This document shows, in pieces, positions 6,228-14,612 of a DNA stretch of 23,944 nt. How positions within the stretch are numbered: the first letter of the stretch is position 1; every line of letters starts with the position of its first letter. Origin of the DNA: DQWO01 sp964478545 (GTDB lineage Bacteria; Desulfobacterota; Anaeroferrophillalia; Anaeroferrophillales; Anaeroferrophillaceae); NCBI GenBank assembly GCA_964478545.1, contig CAYZIS010000037.1:1-23944 (forward strand), in the 5' to 3' direction. A program made the position numbers and the translations under genes. The notes below the pieces were generated by a model. It was not told where the DNA came from and did not search any database. It worked only from the letters and a program-made list of their open reading frames with translations.

Positions 6228-6868
6228 TATTTACCTCGATCTATTTGAGGCCAGAGAATCCGATGCAATTGCAGTTGCAGGCGCACCGGTAGATGTTCCT
6301 GCAGGATCAGTTCCGCCAGCCGCGGCGCACTCAATTGCTCCACTACCGGACTGAAAAGAATTTCACCTGATTCAAGCAGCCGGTTCTGGATAAAATCCCG
6401 ACTCCACCAAAAATCATCCTCACTGCAAAGAACAAATTTAAGCTGATGATTATTACCGAGCTGCTGGTAATTTTTCTCATAATTATGGGCAGCCATGCCG
6501 CTGCCAGGAGTCTTGACATCAAGAATAATCCGTACCCGCCGGTCAATCTTTGAAATATCCCGTGAGCCATTGGTTTCCAGCAATACTTTTTTCCCGGCTG
6601 TATGCAGTCGATCAATCAGCTGATGAATCTCAGGCTGCAACAGCGGTTCACCGCCGGTAATTTCCACCATCTTAACGGGAAAAGATAATACCCTGCCCAT
6701 AATTTCATCAATGGTTTGCAGTGTCCCGCTTGACGCTTCACAAGCATATCGGGTGTCACAATAGGAGCAAGATAAGTTGCAGCCGGAAAAGCGGATAAAA
6801 ACACAGGGGAGTCCAGAAAATGTGGACTCCCCCTGAATGCTGTAAAAAATTTCAGCAATACTGATCAT
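6227..6868 (-). CDS. queE: 7-carboxy-7-deazaguanine synthase QueE (radical SAM)
   Basis: A radical SAM enzyme that contracts 6-carboxy-tetrahydropterin to 7-carboxy-7-deazaguanine. The protein has 213 residues. The [4Fe-4S] ligands form CxxxCxxC at Cys30, Cys34 and Cys37, preceded by FYSIQGES (8-15). GGEP (72-75) provides SAM contacts, and LQLHRILWP near the end is the usual QueE C-terminus. It lies 11 bp after secF and overlaps queC by one base. Its ribosome binding site is weak (GAGACG), consistent with operon read-through. QueD, the enzyme before it in the pathway, is not in this window. Confidence 0.96.
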   Translation of the reverse strand: MISIAEIFYSIQGESTFSGLPCVFIRFSGCNLSCSYCDTRYACEASSGTLQTIDEIMGRVLSFPVKMVEITGGEPLLQPEIHQLIDRLHTAGKKVLLETNGSRDISKIDRRVRIILDVKTPGSGMAAHNYEKNYQQLGNNHQLKFVLCSEDDFWWSRDFIQNRLLESGEILFSPVVEQLSAPRLAELILQEHLPVRLQLQLHRILWPQIDRGK

Positions 6869-6879
6869 ATGGCTTCGTC

Positions 6880-7812
6880 TCAGGTTGACATCCGACTTCG
6901 CTTCTTCCCCTGAAAGATTTTCATCCCTTTCATGGCAATGACAATAGGACTGGCAATAAAAATTGATGAATAGGTACCCACTACCACACCAACTATCAAG
7001 GCAAAAGCAAAAGCATGGATGACCCCGCCACCGAGGAAAAAAAGGCTGGACAGAACCAAAATAGTGGTTACTGAAGTCAGGATGGTCCGGTTGAGGGTTT
7101 CATTGATCGAGGTGTTAATTAATTCTTCATATGATCGTTTTCCCGGTTGTTTCAAGTTTTCACGAATACGATCATAGACCACGATGGTATCATTGAGTGA
7201 ATAACCAACGATAGCCAACAAGGCCGCCAGGATGGATAAACTGAATTCCTTGTCCAGTAAGGAAAATATCCCTATGGTTATAATCACATCATGGAACAAA
7301 GCAACCACCGCCCCCAGGGCAAACTTGAATTCAAAACGGAAGGTCACATAAATAAGAATCCCGATCATAGCATAAATGATTGCCAGAAACCCTTGCCGGC
7401 GCAAATCTTTACCAACTTTGGGACCAACCATTTCCACCCGGCGAATGTCCACTTGATTTGCACCATATGCCTTATCAAGGGTTGCTTTGATTTCATCCGA
7501 CAGACCAACAAGGTTAGATTTTGATTTTTCCACCCGGATTAAAAATTCCTCGCCACTAGCCTCTTCAAACTGCTGAATGGTGCTGGAACCAAGATCAAGA
7601 CCTTTCAAGGCATTTCGTATGTCGTCGGAGGTAGTCGGCTGACTGAACTTCACCTGAACCAGGGTTCCCCCAGCAAAATCAATCCCGTAATTGAGCCCAC
7701 CATGGAACAACAGGGAGGCAATCCCAATCAGAATAACAACTGCTGATAGAATGATAAAGAAAAACCTTCGGCCAACAAATTCAATATTTACTCCTGGCTT
7801 TATAAACTGCAT
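6880..7812 (-). CDS. secF: Protein translocase subunit SecF
   Basis: An inner-membrane subunit of SecDF-YajC, which uses the proton gradient to help preproteins complete translocation through SecYEG. The protein has 310 residues and six predicted membrane helices. It has the SecF N-terminal signature (NYGIDFAGGTLVQVKF), a periplasmic domain of about 100 residues, and the conserved GYSLNDTIVVYDRIREN segment. The ATG at 7812 is chosen over the upstream GTG (7818) because GAGGAG lies 7 nt from the ATG but only one base from the GTG. The gene follows secD at 25 bp and precedes queE at 11 bp in the same operon. Confidence 0.96.
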   Translation of the reverse strand: MQFIKPGVNIEFVGRRFFFIILSAVVILIGIASLLFHGGLNYGIDFAGGTLVQVKFSQPTTSDDIRNALKGLDLGSSTIQQFEEASGEEFLIRVEKSKSNLVGLSDEIKATLDKAYGANQVDIRRVEMVGPKVGKDLRRQGFLAIIYAMIGILIYVTFRFEFKFALGAVVALFHDVIITIGIFSLLDKEFSLSILAALLAIVGYSLNDTIVVYDRIRENLKQPGKRSYEELINTSINETLNRTILTSVTTILVLSSLFFLGGGVIHAFAFALIVGVVVGTYSSIFIASPIVIAMKGMKIFQGKKRSRMST

Positions 7813-7837
7813 GCACACACTCCTCAGTATTGCATTT

Positions 7838-9430
7838 TTAGATACTTAACTGTTTCAGTGATTTCTTTTCCATAATCAAATCATACACCAGCCGGGTGAC
7901 AAAAATGGCCGTATATAAACTGCAAACAATACCGATAGACAAAGTAACTGCAAAGCCCTTAATTGGTCCGGTACCGTACTGATACAAAACAATTGCGGCG
8001 ATAAGCGTGGTAATATTGGCATCCATGATGGTTAAAAAAGCCTTAGCATACCCACTGTCAAGAGCCGCCCGGGTGGTTTTACCCAAACGCAACTCTTCCT
8101 TTATTCGTTCAAATATCAGGACGTTAGCATCGACAGCCATACCAATGGTCAAAACAATTCCGGCAATACCGGGCAAAGTCAGGGTTGCTTTTACCAACGC
8201 CAGGATACTGACAATGAAAAGCAGGTTCAATACCAGCGCCAGATTGGCAACCAGACCACTAAGATGGTAATAAAAGACCATAAAAACTACTACCAGGATG
8301 AAGCCGATAACCATTGAAAACAGCCCTTTCCTGATTGAATCATGCCCGAGGGAGGGACCAACGGTTCGTTTTTCCAGAATTTGGATAGGTGCCGGCAGGG
8401 CACCAGCACGCAGGACAATCGCCAGATCTCGGGCTTCCTTAGCATCAAAACGCCCGGAAATCTGGGCTTTCCCCCCGGAAATCCGCTCCTGGATTACCGG
8501 AGCGGAATAGACATGATTATCCAGAATAATTGCCAGGCGGCGTTTGACATTTTCTGCCGTTATCCGGTCAAAGAGTTTGCCGCCCCGGGAATTAAAATCC
8601 ATGGCCACATAAGGTTCCCCATAACGGGAATTGAAGCGAACTTTGGCATCGGAAATGTATTCCCCGGTCATCAGGGTTTTCTTTTCCAGGGCATAGGGAA
8701 CCTGGCGAATGGTTTTTTTGGTGACCGGATCATATTCCTGTTGATAAAGAATCTCTATATCATCTGGGAGGTTTCCAGATTCAAGATCCCGGGGATTAAT
8801 TTTATCACTTACCAGCTTAAATTCCAGCAAGGCAGTTTTACCAATCAACTCAATAGCACGCTTGGTATCCTTGATTCCCGGCAGCTGAACCAGGATGCGA
8901 TTATTAGCCTGGGGCCTGATTTCAGGTTCGGAAACCCCGAACTGATCAATCCGGTTACGCATGGTCTCAACGGCTTGCTCAACCGCCATTTTTTCAATAC
9001 GTCGACGTTCAGCATTTTCAACCTTATAATCAAGTGCTTGCCCCTGGACAAGCATCAACTTCCATTGGGGAAGTTCTTTATCAAGCATAGACTGAACTTC
9101 CGTCACATCGACACCATCAGCCATTTTGATAGACAATTCCCCGGCTTCCACCTGCTTCACGGCGACAAAATCCATCTTTTTTTCATGAAGAAGACTTTGT
9201 ATTTCACCACCTATCCGATCAGTTGTCGCCTCCATAGCCTTGGCGACATCAACCTCCATCAACAGATGGATTCCACCCTGCAGGTCTAATCCCAGGTGGA
9301 TCTGATCTGTAGGCAGGATTTTTCCCCACCATGAAGGCAAATTACTGGTAAGTGTCGGCACCAGGTAAAGCACTGCAAGTACAACGGTAATCAGAACAAT
9401 CAACAAACGCAACTTAATACTCTTAATCAT
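7838..9430 (-). CDS. secD: Protein translocase subunit SecD
   Basis: Partner of SecF in the proton-driven Sec accessory complex. The protein has 530 residues: an N-terminal membrane helix (5-28), the HLGLDLQGGIHLLMEV motif, large periplasmic P1 regions with the RIDQFGVSEPEIRPQ segment, and a C-terminal five-helix block carrying GMAVDANVLIFERIKEE. The start at 9430 (MIKSIKLRL) is chosen because AGGAG lies 10 nt upstream and the protein then begins like other SecD proteins. A longer frame reaches 9544, but it would overlap yajC and add a non-hydrophobic leader. The gap to yajC is 37 bp. Confidence 0.96.
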   Translation of the reverse strand: MIKSIKLRLLIVLITVVLAVLYLVPTLTSNLPSWWGKILPTDQIHLGLDLQGGIHLLMEVDVAKAMEATTDRIGGEIQSLLHEKKMDFVAVKQVEAGELSIKMADGVDVTEVQSMLDKELPQWKLMLVQGQALDYKVENAERRRIEKMAVEQAVETMRNRIDQFGVSEPEIRPQANNRILVQLPGIKDTKRAIELIGKTALLEFKLVSDKINPRDLESGNLPDDIEILYQQEYDPVTKKTIRQVPYALEKKTLMTGEYISDAKVRFNSRYGEPYVAMDFNSRGGKLFDRITAENVKRRLAIILDNHVYSAPVIQERISGGKAQISGRFDAKEARDLAIVLRAGALPAPIQILEKRTVGPSLGHDSIRKGLFSMVIGFILVVVFMVFYYHLSGLVANLALVLNLLFIVSILALVKATLTLPGIAGIVLTIGMAVDANVLIFERIKEELRLGKTTRAALDSGYAKAFLTIMDANITTLIAAIVLYQYGTGPIKGFAVTLSIGIVCSLYTAIFVTRLVYDLIMEKKSLKQLSI

Positions 9431-9467
9431 TTCAACACATCTCCTGAAAAAACCTGATAAATACCGA

Positions 9468-9797
9468 CTATGACATCTCGCCCTGAAGGACAGCCGTAAT
9501 CTGGCCACGAAGAATTTTAACTCTGACTTTATCAGCCACTTCAATAGTTATGCTGCGATCGGTGATTGCTGTTATCTTCCCCATCAACCCACCGGTAGTA
9601 ACAATTTCATCCCCCCGTTTCAAGTTAGCCAGCAGGTTTTTATGAGCCTTCTGTTTCTTCTGCTGGGGGCGAATCAGAAGAAAATAGAAAATGACAAACA
9701 TGAGAATCAGGGGAAAGAAACCTTTCATTGCTTCCAAGCCACCACCTATACCACCACCAGCAGGATTTTGTGCCATCGCGAATGCTATACCTAACAT
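9468..9797 (-). CDS. yajC: Preprotein translocase subunit YajC
   Basis: A small inner-membrane protein associated with SecDF. The protein has 109 residues: a Gly-rich N-terminus, one membrane helix (about 24-44) ending in the signature FLLIRPQQKKQK, then a basic cytoplasmic domain with LKRGDEIVTTGGLMGKI. The ATG at 9797 has AAGGAG at 8 nt. It lies between tgt and secD, the usual position of yajC in bacteria with this operon. Confidence 0.95.
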   Translation of the reverse strand: MLGIAFAMAQNPAGGGIGGGLEAMKGFFPLILMFVIFYFLLIRPQQKKQKAHKNLLANLKRGDEIVTTGGLMGKITAITDRSITIEVADKVRVKILRGQITAVLQGEMS

Positions 9798-9839
9798 GGG
9801 TCCAACTCCTTTACATATGCTTAGTTATTAAAAGTAATA

Positions 9840-10970
9840 TCACTTTGAATATGACTGACTGCTGATATCATAATTTACAATAAAATTCTTCATAAAATCT
9901 GCAAATGAACCTTTTTTTATGTGAACCCTGATTTGATTCATCAACTGATGATAAAAATAAAGATTATGGATTGTTGCCAGCACTGAAGAAAGTATTTCCG
10001 CCGACTGGAACAAATGGCGCAAATAGGCCCGGGAAAAATTCTGACAGACATAACAGGAACATTGCTCATCGATGGGTAAAGAATCCCTACGATAGCGAGC
10101 CTGCTTGATAACTAACGGCCCCTGCCGGGTAAAATACATACCGTTACGGGCATTTCTGGTCGGCAGCACACAATCGAACATGTCAATACCGGCAGCCACT
10201 GCAGTGAGAATATCCTCAGGTTTTCCCACCCCCATGAGATAACGGGGTTGATTTTCCGGTAATAAAGGCGCGGAGAATTGGACCATCTCATACATTAACG
10301 ATTTTTCTTCATCAACACTTAATCCACCCAGGGCATAGCCATCAAAATTCATTTCCCGGGTCAACTCAGCACTTTCTCGCCGCAGGTCAGGAAACATGCT
10401 GCCCTGGACTATGCCAAATAACAGGTTGTCCGACCGCTTCCGGGCCGTTTTACATCGTTTGGCCCACCTGGCTGTTAACTGTAATGACCGGCGGGCTCCA
10501 TCATAATTAACTGGATACGGGGTACATTCGTCAAAAGCCATAATGATATCCGATCCCAGAATTTCCTGGATTTTAATGGCCCGTTCAGGAGTCAGAAGGT
10601 GACGACTGCCATCTACAGGAGAACGAAAGGTGACCCCCTCCTCATCCAGGGTTCTCAGGGAAGCCAGGCTGAAAACCTGAAAACCACCACTGTCGGTCAG
10701 GATTGGTCCATCCCAGCCCATAAAGGCATGCAATCCGCCAAGATCACCAATAAGCTGCTCACCAGGCCGCAAAAACAAATGATAGGTGTTGGCCAGAACG
10801 ATCTGGGCATTAATTTCTTCATGCAGTTGCCGCGGTGTCAACCCTTTCACCGTCGCTTTGGTTCCAACTGGCATGAAGCATGGGGTCTTAATAACCCCAT
10901 GACTGGTTTGCAGGCTTCCACATCGTGCCTGGCTGCAAACGTCAGTGGCAGTTAAAGTAAAATGATTCAT
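9840..10970 (-). CDS. tgt: Queuine tRNA-ribosyltransferase (tRNA-guanine transglycosylase)
   Basis: Exchanges guanine-34 for preQ1 in tRNAs for Asp, Asn, His and Tyr. The protein has 376 residues. Visible features are the general acid/base Asp93 in TDSGGFQVFSL, the nucleophile Asp266 in DCVLPTRNARNG, and a zinc site of Cys304, Cys306, Cys309 and His335. Length is normal. The ATG overlaps the TGA of queA by one base (TGATG), so the two tRNA-modification genes are coupled. The gap to yajC is 42 bp. Confidence 0.97.
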   Translation of the reverse strand: MNHFTLTATDVCSQARCGSLQTSHGVIKTPCFMPVGTKATVKGLTPRQLHEEINAQIVLANTYHLFLRPGEQLIGDLGGLHAFMGWDGPILTDSGGFQVFSLASLRTLDEEGVTFRSPVDGSRHLLTPERAIKIQEILGSDIIMAFDECTPYPVNYDGARRSLQLTARWAKRCKTARKRSDNLLFGIVQGSMFPDLRRESAELTREMNFDGYALGGLSVDEEKSLMYEMVQFSAPLLPENQPRYLMGVGKPEDILTAVAAGIDMFDCVLPTRNARNGMYFTRQGPLVIKQARYRRDSLPIDEQCSCYVCQNFSRAYLRHLFQSAEILSSVLATIHNLYFYHQLMNQIRVHIKKGSFADFMKNFIVNYDISSQSYSK

Positions 10971-12013
10971 CAGATTATCAACATACCATCGCCATAGCTG
11001 TAAAATCGATATTTTTGCCTGATTGCATGCTCATAGGCATCCATAATGAATTGGTGACCGGCAAAAGCCGCTACCAGCATGAGCAGGGTTGAACGGGGAA
11101 GGTGAAAATTGGTGATCAGGGCATCAATAAGTTTAAATTCAAATCCCGGATAGATAAAAAGATTACAAAAGCCATCAGTTCTGTTGGTTTTGGCATAGTA
11201 TTCCAAAGCCCGGGTCACCGTGGTACCCACAGCGATAACTCGTTTTCCCCGTGTTTTTACCTCAACAATTGAATCCAATGTTGTTGCCGGAATCTGGTAA
11301 TACTCTTCATGTATTTGATGATCTTCAACCTTTGAAACTTTCACCGGGACAAATGTCCCCAGACCAACATGCAGGGTCAAAGAAGCCGTCTTCACCCCTT
11401 TTTGTTTTAACCTGGCCATAAGATCAGGAGAAAAATGCAGCCCGGCAGTGGGGGCAGCAACCGCGCCCTCTTTTCCCTTCCCGGCAAATATTGTCTGATA
11501 TCGTTCCCGGTCATTCTCGTCAGCGGATCTCTTGATATAGGGTGGCAATGGCACCTGTCCAACGTCTTCAATCACTGAACGAACCGTTTTTCCACCTGAA
11601 GCTGTCAGCTTAATCTTTCCCGGCTCCAGAGAAGAAGGAGTGACAACCTCCCCGGTTAGTATATCACCAAAGCTCAGTTCAAGGCCAGGTTTCACCGGCT
11701 TCGATGATTTATAGAGGCATTGCCACAGCTCTTCACCGGCTTCCGGCTCAAATTTTCTGTCGGGAAGAAGGAATACTTCCACCTTCCCACCAGTCGGCTT
11801 CACCCCCCTCAACCGGGCAGGAAAAACCCTGGTATCATTATAAACCAGCAGGTCTCCTGCATGTAGAAAAGGACTAAGTTCAGAGATAGTATTATCTTCA
11901 ATGGTAGATCTCTGACGATTGAGAACCAATAACCGCGAGCTATCCCGTTGTTCAAGTGGATATTGAGCAATCAACGCTTCCGGCAAGTTATAGGAGAAAA
12001 GGTCGACATACAT
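10970..12013 (-). CDS. queA: S-adenosylmethionine:tRNA ribosyltransferase-isomerase QueA
   Basis: Transfers and rearranges the ribosyl part of SAM onto preQ1-tRNA to give epoxyqueuosine. The protein has 347 residues with the family's usual start (DLFSYNLPEALIAQYPLEQRDSSRLL), then LLVYNDTRVFPARL, AAPTAGLHF, HVGLGTFVPV and TNFHLPRSTLLMLV. The ATG at 12013 is chosen over the in-frame TTG at 12037 because the family starts there and the TTG overlaps a likely -10 box. No strong Shine-Dalgarno is present. First gene of the seven-gene queA-to-queC operon. Confidence 0.96.
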   Translation of the reverse strand: MYVDLFSYNLPEALIAQYPLEQRDSSRLLVLNRQRSTIEDNTISELSPFLHAGDLLVYNDTRVFPARLRGVKPTGGKVEVFLLPDRKFEPEAGEELWQCLYKSSKPVKPGLELSFGDILTGEVVTPSSLEPGKIKLTASGGKTVRSVIEDVGQVPLPPYIKRSADENDRERYQTIFAGKGKEGAVAAPTAGLHFSPDLMARLKQKGVKTASLTLHVGLGTFVPVKVSKVEDHQIHEEYYQIPATTLDSIVEVKTRGKRVIAVGTTVTRALEYYAKTNRTDGFCNLFIYPGFEFKLIDALITNFHLPRSTLLMLVAAFAGHQFIMDAYEHAIRQKYRFYSYGDGMLII

Positions 12014-12036
12014 ATTATCAAAGACCAACGCAAGCA

Positions 12037-12079
12037 ATTATAAAAGAGTTTTTAAAACATAACTCATCACGTAAGTCAA
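12037..12079 (-). promoter_or_regulatory. Probable promoter of the queA-tgt-yajC-secDF-queEC operon
   Basis: On the minus strand a perfect TATAAT (12037-12042) lies 23 bp before the queA ATG, giving a short leader. A TTGACT (12074-12079) lies upstream, but it is 31 bp from that TATAAT; at 17-bp spacing it faces TTTAAA (12051-12056) instead. Two alternative or overlapping promoters are possible. No preQ1 riboswitch-like structure can fit in the leader. Confidence 0.4.
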
Positions 12080-12155
12080 GTTCTAATGAATGTGTGAAAA
12101 TATATCCATTCATCCAGCAGGAATGGAAAAAGAAAGGAAATATCTGGAAATAATC

Positions 12156-12366
12156 ACCATCAGGATGTAAATATTCGGTATTGTTTTCAAACTGCCGGGA
12201 TTGGGATCATTTCTTGACGAAGGCGTATCGTGATATTTTCTTTTATTGGTGATTTTCAATAGCCTTTGTCAAGATGTGACCCCTCGCGAAGCAGGGTGAA
12301 GCGAACCAACTTAATTACCCGCTGTGAGATAGTGTTTTTTACGTAGCCGAATATTACCATCAGGAT
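12156..12366. mobile_element. MITE-like intergenic element with 11-bp direct repeats
   Basis: ACCATCAGGAT occurs twice, at 12156-12166 and 12356-12366, exactly 200 bp apart, as a target-site duplication would. Immediately inside are inverted ends: AATATTCGG (left, from about 12170) and its complement CCGAATATT (right, 12347-12355). A second inner inverted pair, TTCTTGACGAAGGCGTAT (12211-12228) against CAATAGCCTTTGTCAAGAT (12257-12275), makes the whole unit an imperfect 200-bp palindrome. It has no coding capacity. The right-hand repeat overlaps the stop codon of the DUF2065 gene. This accounts for most of the gene-free stretch 12080-12359. Confidence 0.55.
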
Positions 12367-12548
12367 ATCTTGATGACATACAAGATGGCAAGACCAATCA
12401 ACATGATGGTGAGACCAAAAACTCTGAGGATATGCTCCGGTAGTTCCTGCATGGTTGCAAGGACCCGTTTGATGCCGGCAGGGAAAAGAAAATATGGGAC
12501 GCCTTCGATAATCAAGGCCAGACCTAAAGCGGCAATAAAGTATTTCAT
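12360..12548 (-). CDS. DUF2065 (YjeT-like) small inner-membrane protein
   Basis: A 62-residue protein with two hydrophobic helices (about 3-23 and 42-60) flanking a short polar loop (GIKRVLATMQELPEH), the DUF2065 pattern. Function is unknown; family members are often near hflC or purA. Its ATG overlaps the TGA of the upstream TPR gene (ATGA), so the two are translationally coupled. Its own TGA lies inside the right-hand direct repeat of the adjacent MITE-like element. The identification rests on size, topology and the EGVPYFLFP-type segment. Confidence 0.82.
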   Translation of the reverse strand: MKYFIAALGLALIIEGVPYFLFPAGIKRVLATMQELPEHILRVFGLTIMLIGLAILYVIKIS

Positions 12549-14383
12549 TGATCCTTTTTGAGCACCTTTTCCAAGCTTGAATCTCGGGTAATTTCAGGTA
12601 GTTTTCGATATATTGCGGCCTTTTTTTTCTGGTAACCCTGTTGTTCATACAACGTTGCCAATCTCAGGGCTGCAAGTTCACGATAACGGCCAGGAACACC
12701 ATCCACCAACTCCTCATAAACAGGGATAGCTTCAGTAAATTTCCCCTGATGAAAATAACATTCAGCCAGAAAAAAAAGCACCTGTCGATGCAAAGCCGGA
12801 TATTTCTTTACCGGCAATGCCTGCAGCCAGAGCAGTGAAGGGATCACCCGCTCGTATTCATGCAGCTGGTAAAAATGAGTGGCCACGGTAAGAACCAGAT
12901 GGGGATGTTCCTTTAGCAATCTTTCATCTTCCTGATTATCGAGAGAAAAATCCTGAACGATGGTTTTGGCTACTAACTCAAACGGCTCTCGTTTACCAAG
13001 CTTCAGGGAAATCCGGTTCATGGCATCCAGTATTTTTATCCTGCGTTCACGGTTGCCGGTCTGTTTATAAACCTGCTGCAAACCGTAAAACGCATCGGAA
13101 TAAAGATGTTCCTGTTCCAGGCATAAGCCATAAGAGTAACCAATCTCCAGCAACGTCGGACTTATTTTCTCCAGCCGACTGAAATCAAAGCGGGAAGATA
13201 ATATTTCAACCACATCAGCGCATTGCCTGGCAGCCAGTCCGGCGTTGATATACATCAGTAAAACATCTTCATCCTCTCCCGCTTCAGGAAATTTCCGCAG
13301 GAACTGGGACAAGCATGCTATACATTTCTCATAATTTTTCGCATCATAATAAAGCGTACCCAATAATTTCAGATGTCTTTTTTGTTCATTGAATCCATCT
13401 TCAAGGGGGATAAGCTTTTCCAGATACCTGATTAGCTCAGTTTGATTCTTTCTGGTCAACAGAATATTCACCAGATAGCCATATACTATCCGCTGTTGTC
13501 CCGGAGCCAGATCATCTCGCAAAACAGGCTGTTGGAGATAAGAATATGATTTTTTAAGGTTACGCTGTTTATAATTTGATTCTCCCACCAGGTAAAGGGC
13601 CACCGCAATTCCCTCTGAGCAGGGGTATTCACCCAACCACAAATCCATGAAATGATTGGCTAGAGATGGCTTTGACGTTTGCAGGGCAGCTTTAATCAGT
13701 ATTTTGTAATAAAATATTTTCACATTTGCATCCATCCCCACGGCATATGTGTCAAAATATTCTTTAAGTGATGGCATGGCAGCGTCATATTTGCCGATCC
13801 GGTAATAGGATAATCCGGAAAAATACAGCAACTCTTTGTTCTGTCCAAGAGAAAGCTGGGAATCTTTCATCTTAAGCAGTATTGTCGCATGATCAGCAGC
13901 AAGATCAAACTTACTTTGATGAAAGGCCATTTTTATCAGGAAAAAACGGGCTTGGGATGCCAGTCGCCCTCGAGGATATGATTGTAATATCTTATGAAAA
14001 TATTGTCTGGCTTGATCAAAGTCAAGCTCCTGAAAAAAGCAGATACCCAATTGAAAAAGTAGTTGAGCCGGAGAAAAACCAGATTTTTCCAGGGCAACTT
14101 TCCCCCCAACTTCTGGCCAGAGCAATGATGCCTCCTGGCATTCACCTAAATGGAGACAGGTAAGCAGCAGGATTAATTTGATTTGTGAGACATAACCGGA
14201 ATCAGGATAAGTAATCAGAAAATCTTCCAGTTCCTCCTTGGCAACTTCATAGAAACCATCCTGATAGGCACCGATGGCAACTTTGGCAATTTCTTCCTCA
14301 GACCGTTTTTCCTGTACCGCTGCGAGCACAGAACCAACGCCAAGCAACAGGATCAAAAATAAGACTGGAAGAGTTTTTCCCAT
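12545..14383 (-). CDS. Exported tetratricopeptide-repeat protein
   Basis: A 612-residue protein with a Sec-type signal peptide (residues 1-22, ending VLAAVQ) and no lipobox cysteine, so it is probably periplasmic. The rest is helical repeats of TPR type along its length, for example EVAKEELEDFLITYPDSGYV (43-62), DQARQYFHKILQSYPRGRLA, NYEKCIACLSQFLRKFPEAG and KFTEAIPVYEELVDGVPGRY. These resemble the YbgF/BamD style of outer-membrane scaffold or envelope-assembly proteins; the exact partner is not apparent. The start has no clear ribosome binding site. It overlaps the downstream DUF2065 gene by 4 bp. Confidence 0.82.
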   Translation of the reverse strand: MGKTLPVLFLILLLGVGSVLAAVQEKRSEEEIAKVAIGAYQDGFYEVAKEELEDFLITYPDSGYVSQIKLILLLTCLHLGECQEASLLWPEVGGKVALEKSGFSPAQLLFQLGICFFQELDFDQARQYFHKILQSYPRGRLASQARFFLIKMAFHQSKFDLAADHATILLKMKDSQLSLGQNKELLYFSGLSYYRIGKYDAAMPSLKEYFDTYAVGMDANVKIFYYKILIKAALQTSKPSLANHFMDLWLGEYPCSEGIAVALYLVGESNYKQRNLKKSYSYLQQPVLRDDLAPGQQRIVYGYLVNILLTRKNQTELIRYLEKLIPLEDGFNEQKRHLKLLGTLYYDAKNYEKCIACLSQFLRKFPEAGEDEDVLLMYINAGLAARQCADVVEILSSRFDFSRLEKISPTLLEIGYSYGLCLEQEHLYSDAFYGLQQVYKQTGNRERRIKILDAMNRISLKLGKREPFELVAKTIVQDFSLDNQEDERLLKEHPHLVLTVATHFYQLHEYERVIPSLLWLQALPVKKYPALHRQVLFFLAECYFHQGKFTEAIPVYEELVDGVPGRYRELAALRLATLYEQQGYQKKKAAIYRKLPEITRDSSLEKVLKKDQ

Positions 14384-14431
14384 AATTAATCAGTGAACGT
14401 CTGATACTTTCCTAAAAAATCATAAAACCGA

Positions 14432-14450
14432 CGTGCCTGACGGCAGGCAG
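14432..14450. repeat. Short palindromic intergenic repeat, copy 1
   Basis: CGTGCCTGACGGCAGGCAG is near-palindromic and matches, in inverse orientation, the last 19 bases of the window (23926-23944) at 17 of 19 positions. The gene-free stretch 14384-14608 also holds a small hairpin CGTAC/GTACG (14539-14543 with 14550-14554) and ends in another dispersed repeat at 14596-14612, so it is built largely of repeat sequence. Confidence 0.5.
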
Positions 14451-14595
14451 GTGGCACAGTAAAAGATTCATATTCGAGGCATGCACCCCAAGAATACTTC
14501 CTCGCTGTCGCTCACGGCGCAAAACCTGAGTCATGAGGCGTACTTTACCGTACGTTGCAATGACGAAGGTTGTAGCATAACAAAGAAGATGGAGC

Positions 14596-14612
14596 TTTTA
14601 CGAAGCCATCAA
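14596..14612 (-). repeat. Dispersed 17-bp repeat at a gene end, copy 1
   Basis: TTTTACGAAGCCATCAA is identical to 22718-22734. In both copies it covers the stop codon of a minus-strand gene (aroF here, alr there), which reads TTGATGGCTTCGTAAAA, with TGA as the stop. Confidence 0.65.

Noticed and set aside
8342..9289. Long + strand open frame of 315 codons opposite secD
   Set aside because: It is antisense to the conserved secD gene, has no family resemblance and no ribosome binding site; a shadow of biased codon use.
12014..12080. Possible preQ1 riboswitch before queA
   Set aside because: The probable transcript start leaves under 20 nt of leader, and no preQ1-type stem and A-rich tail is visible.
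12256..12648. 130-codon minus-strand frame across the DUF2065 gene
   Set aside because: It runs through the MITE-like element and overlaps two better-supported genes in another frame.
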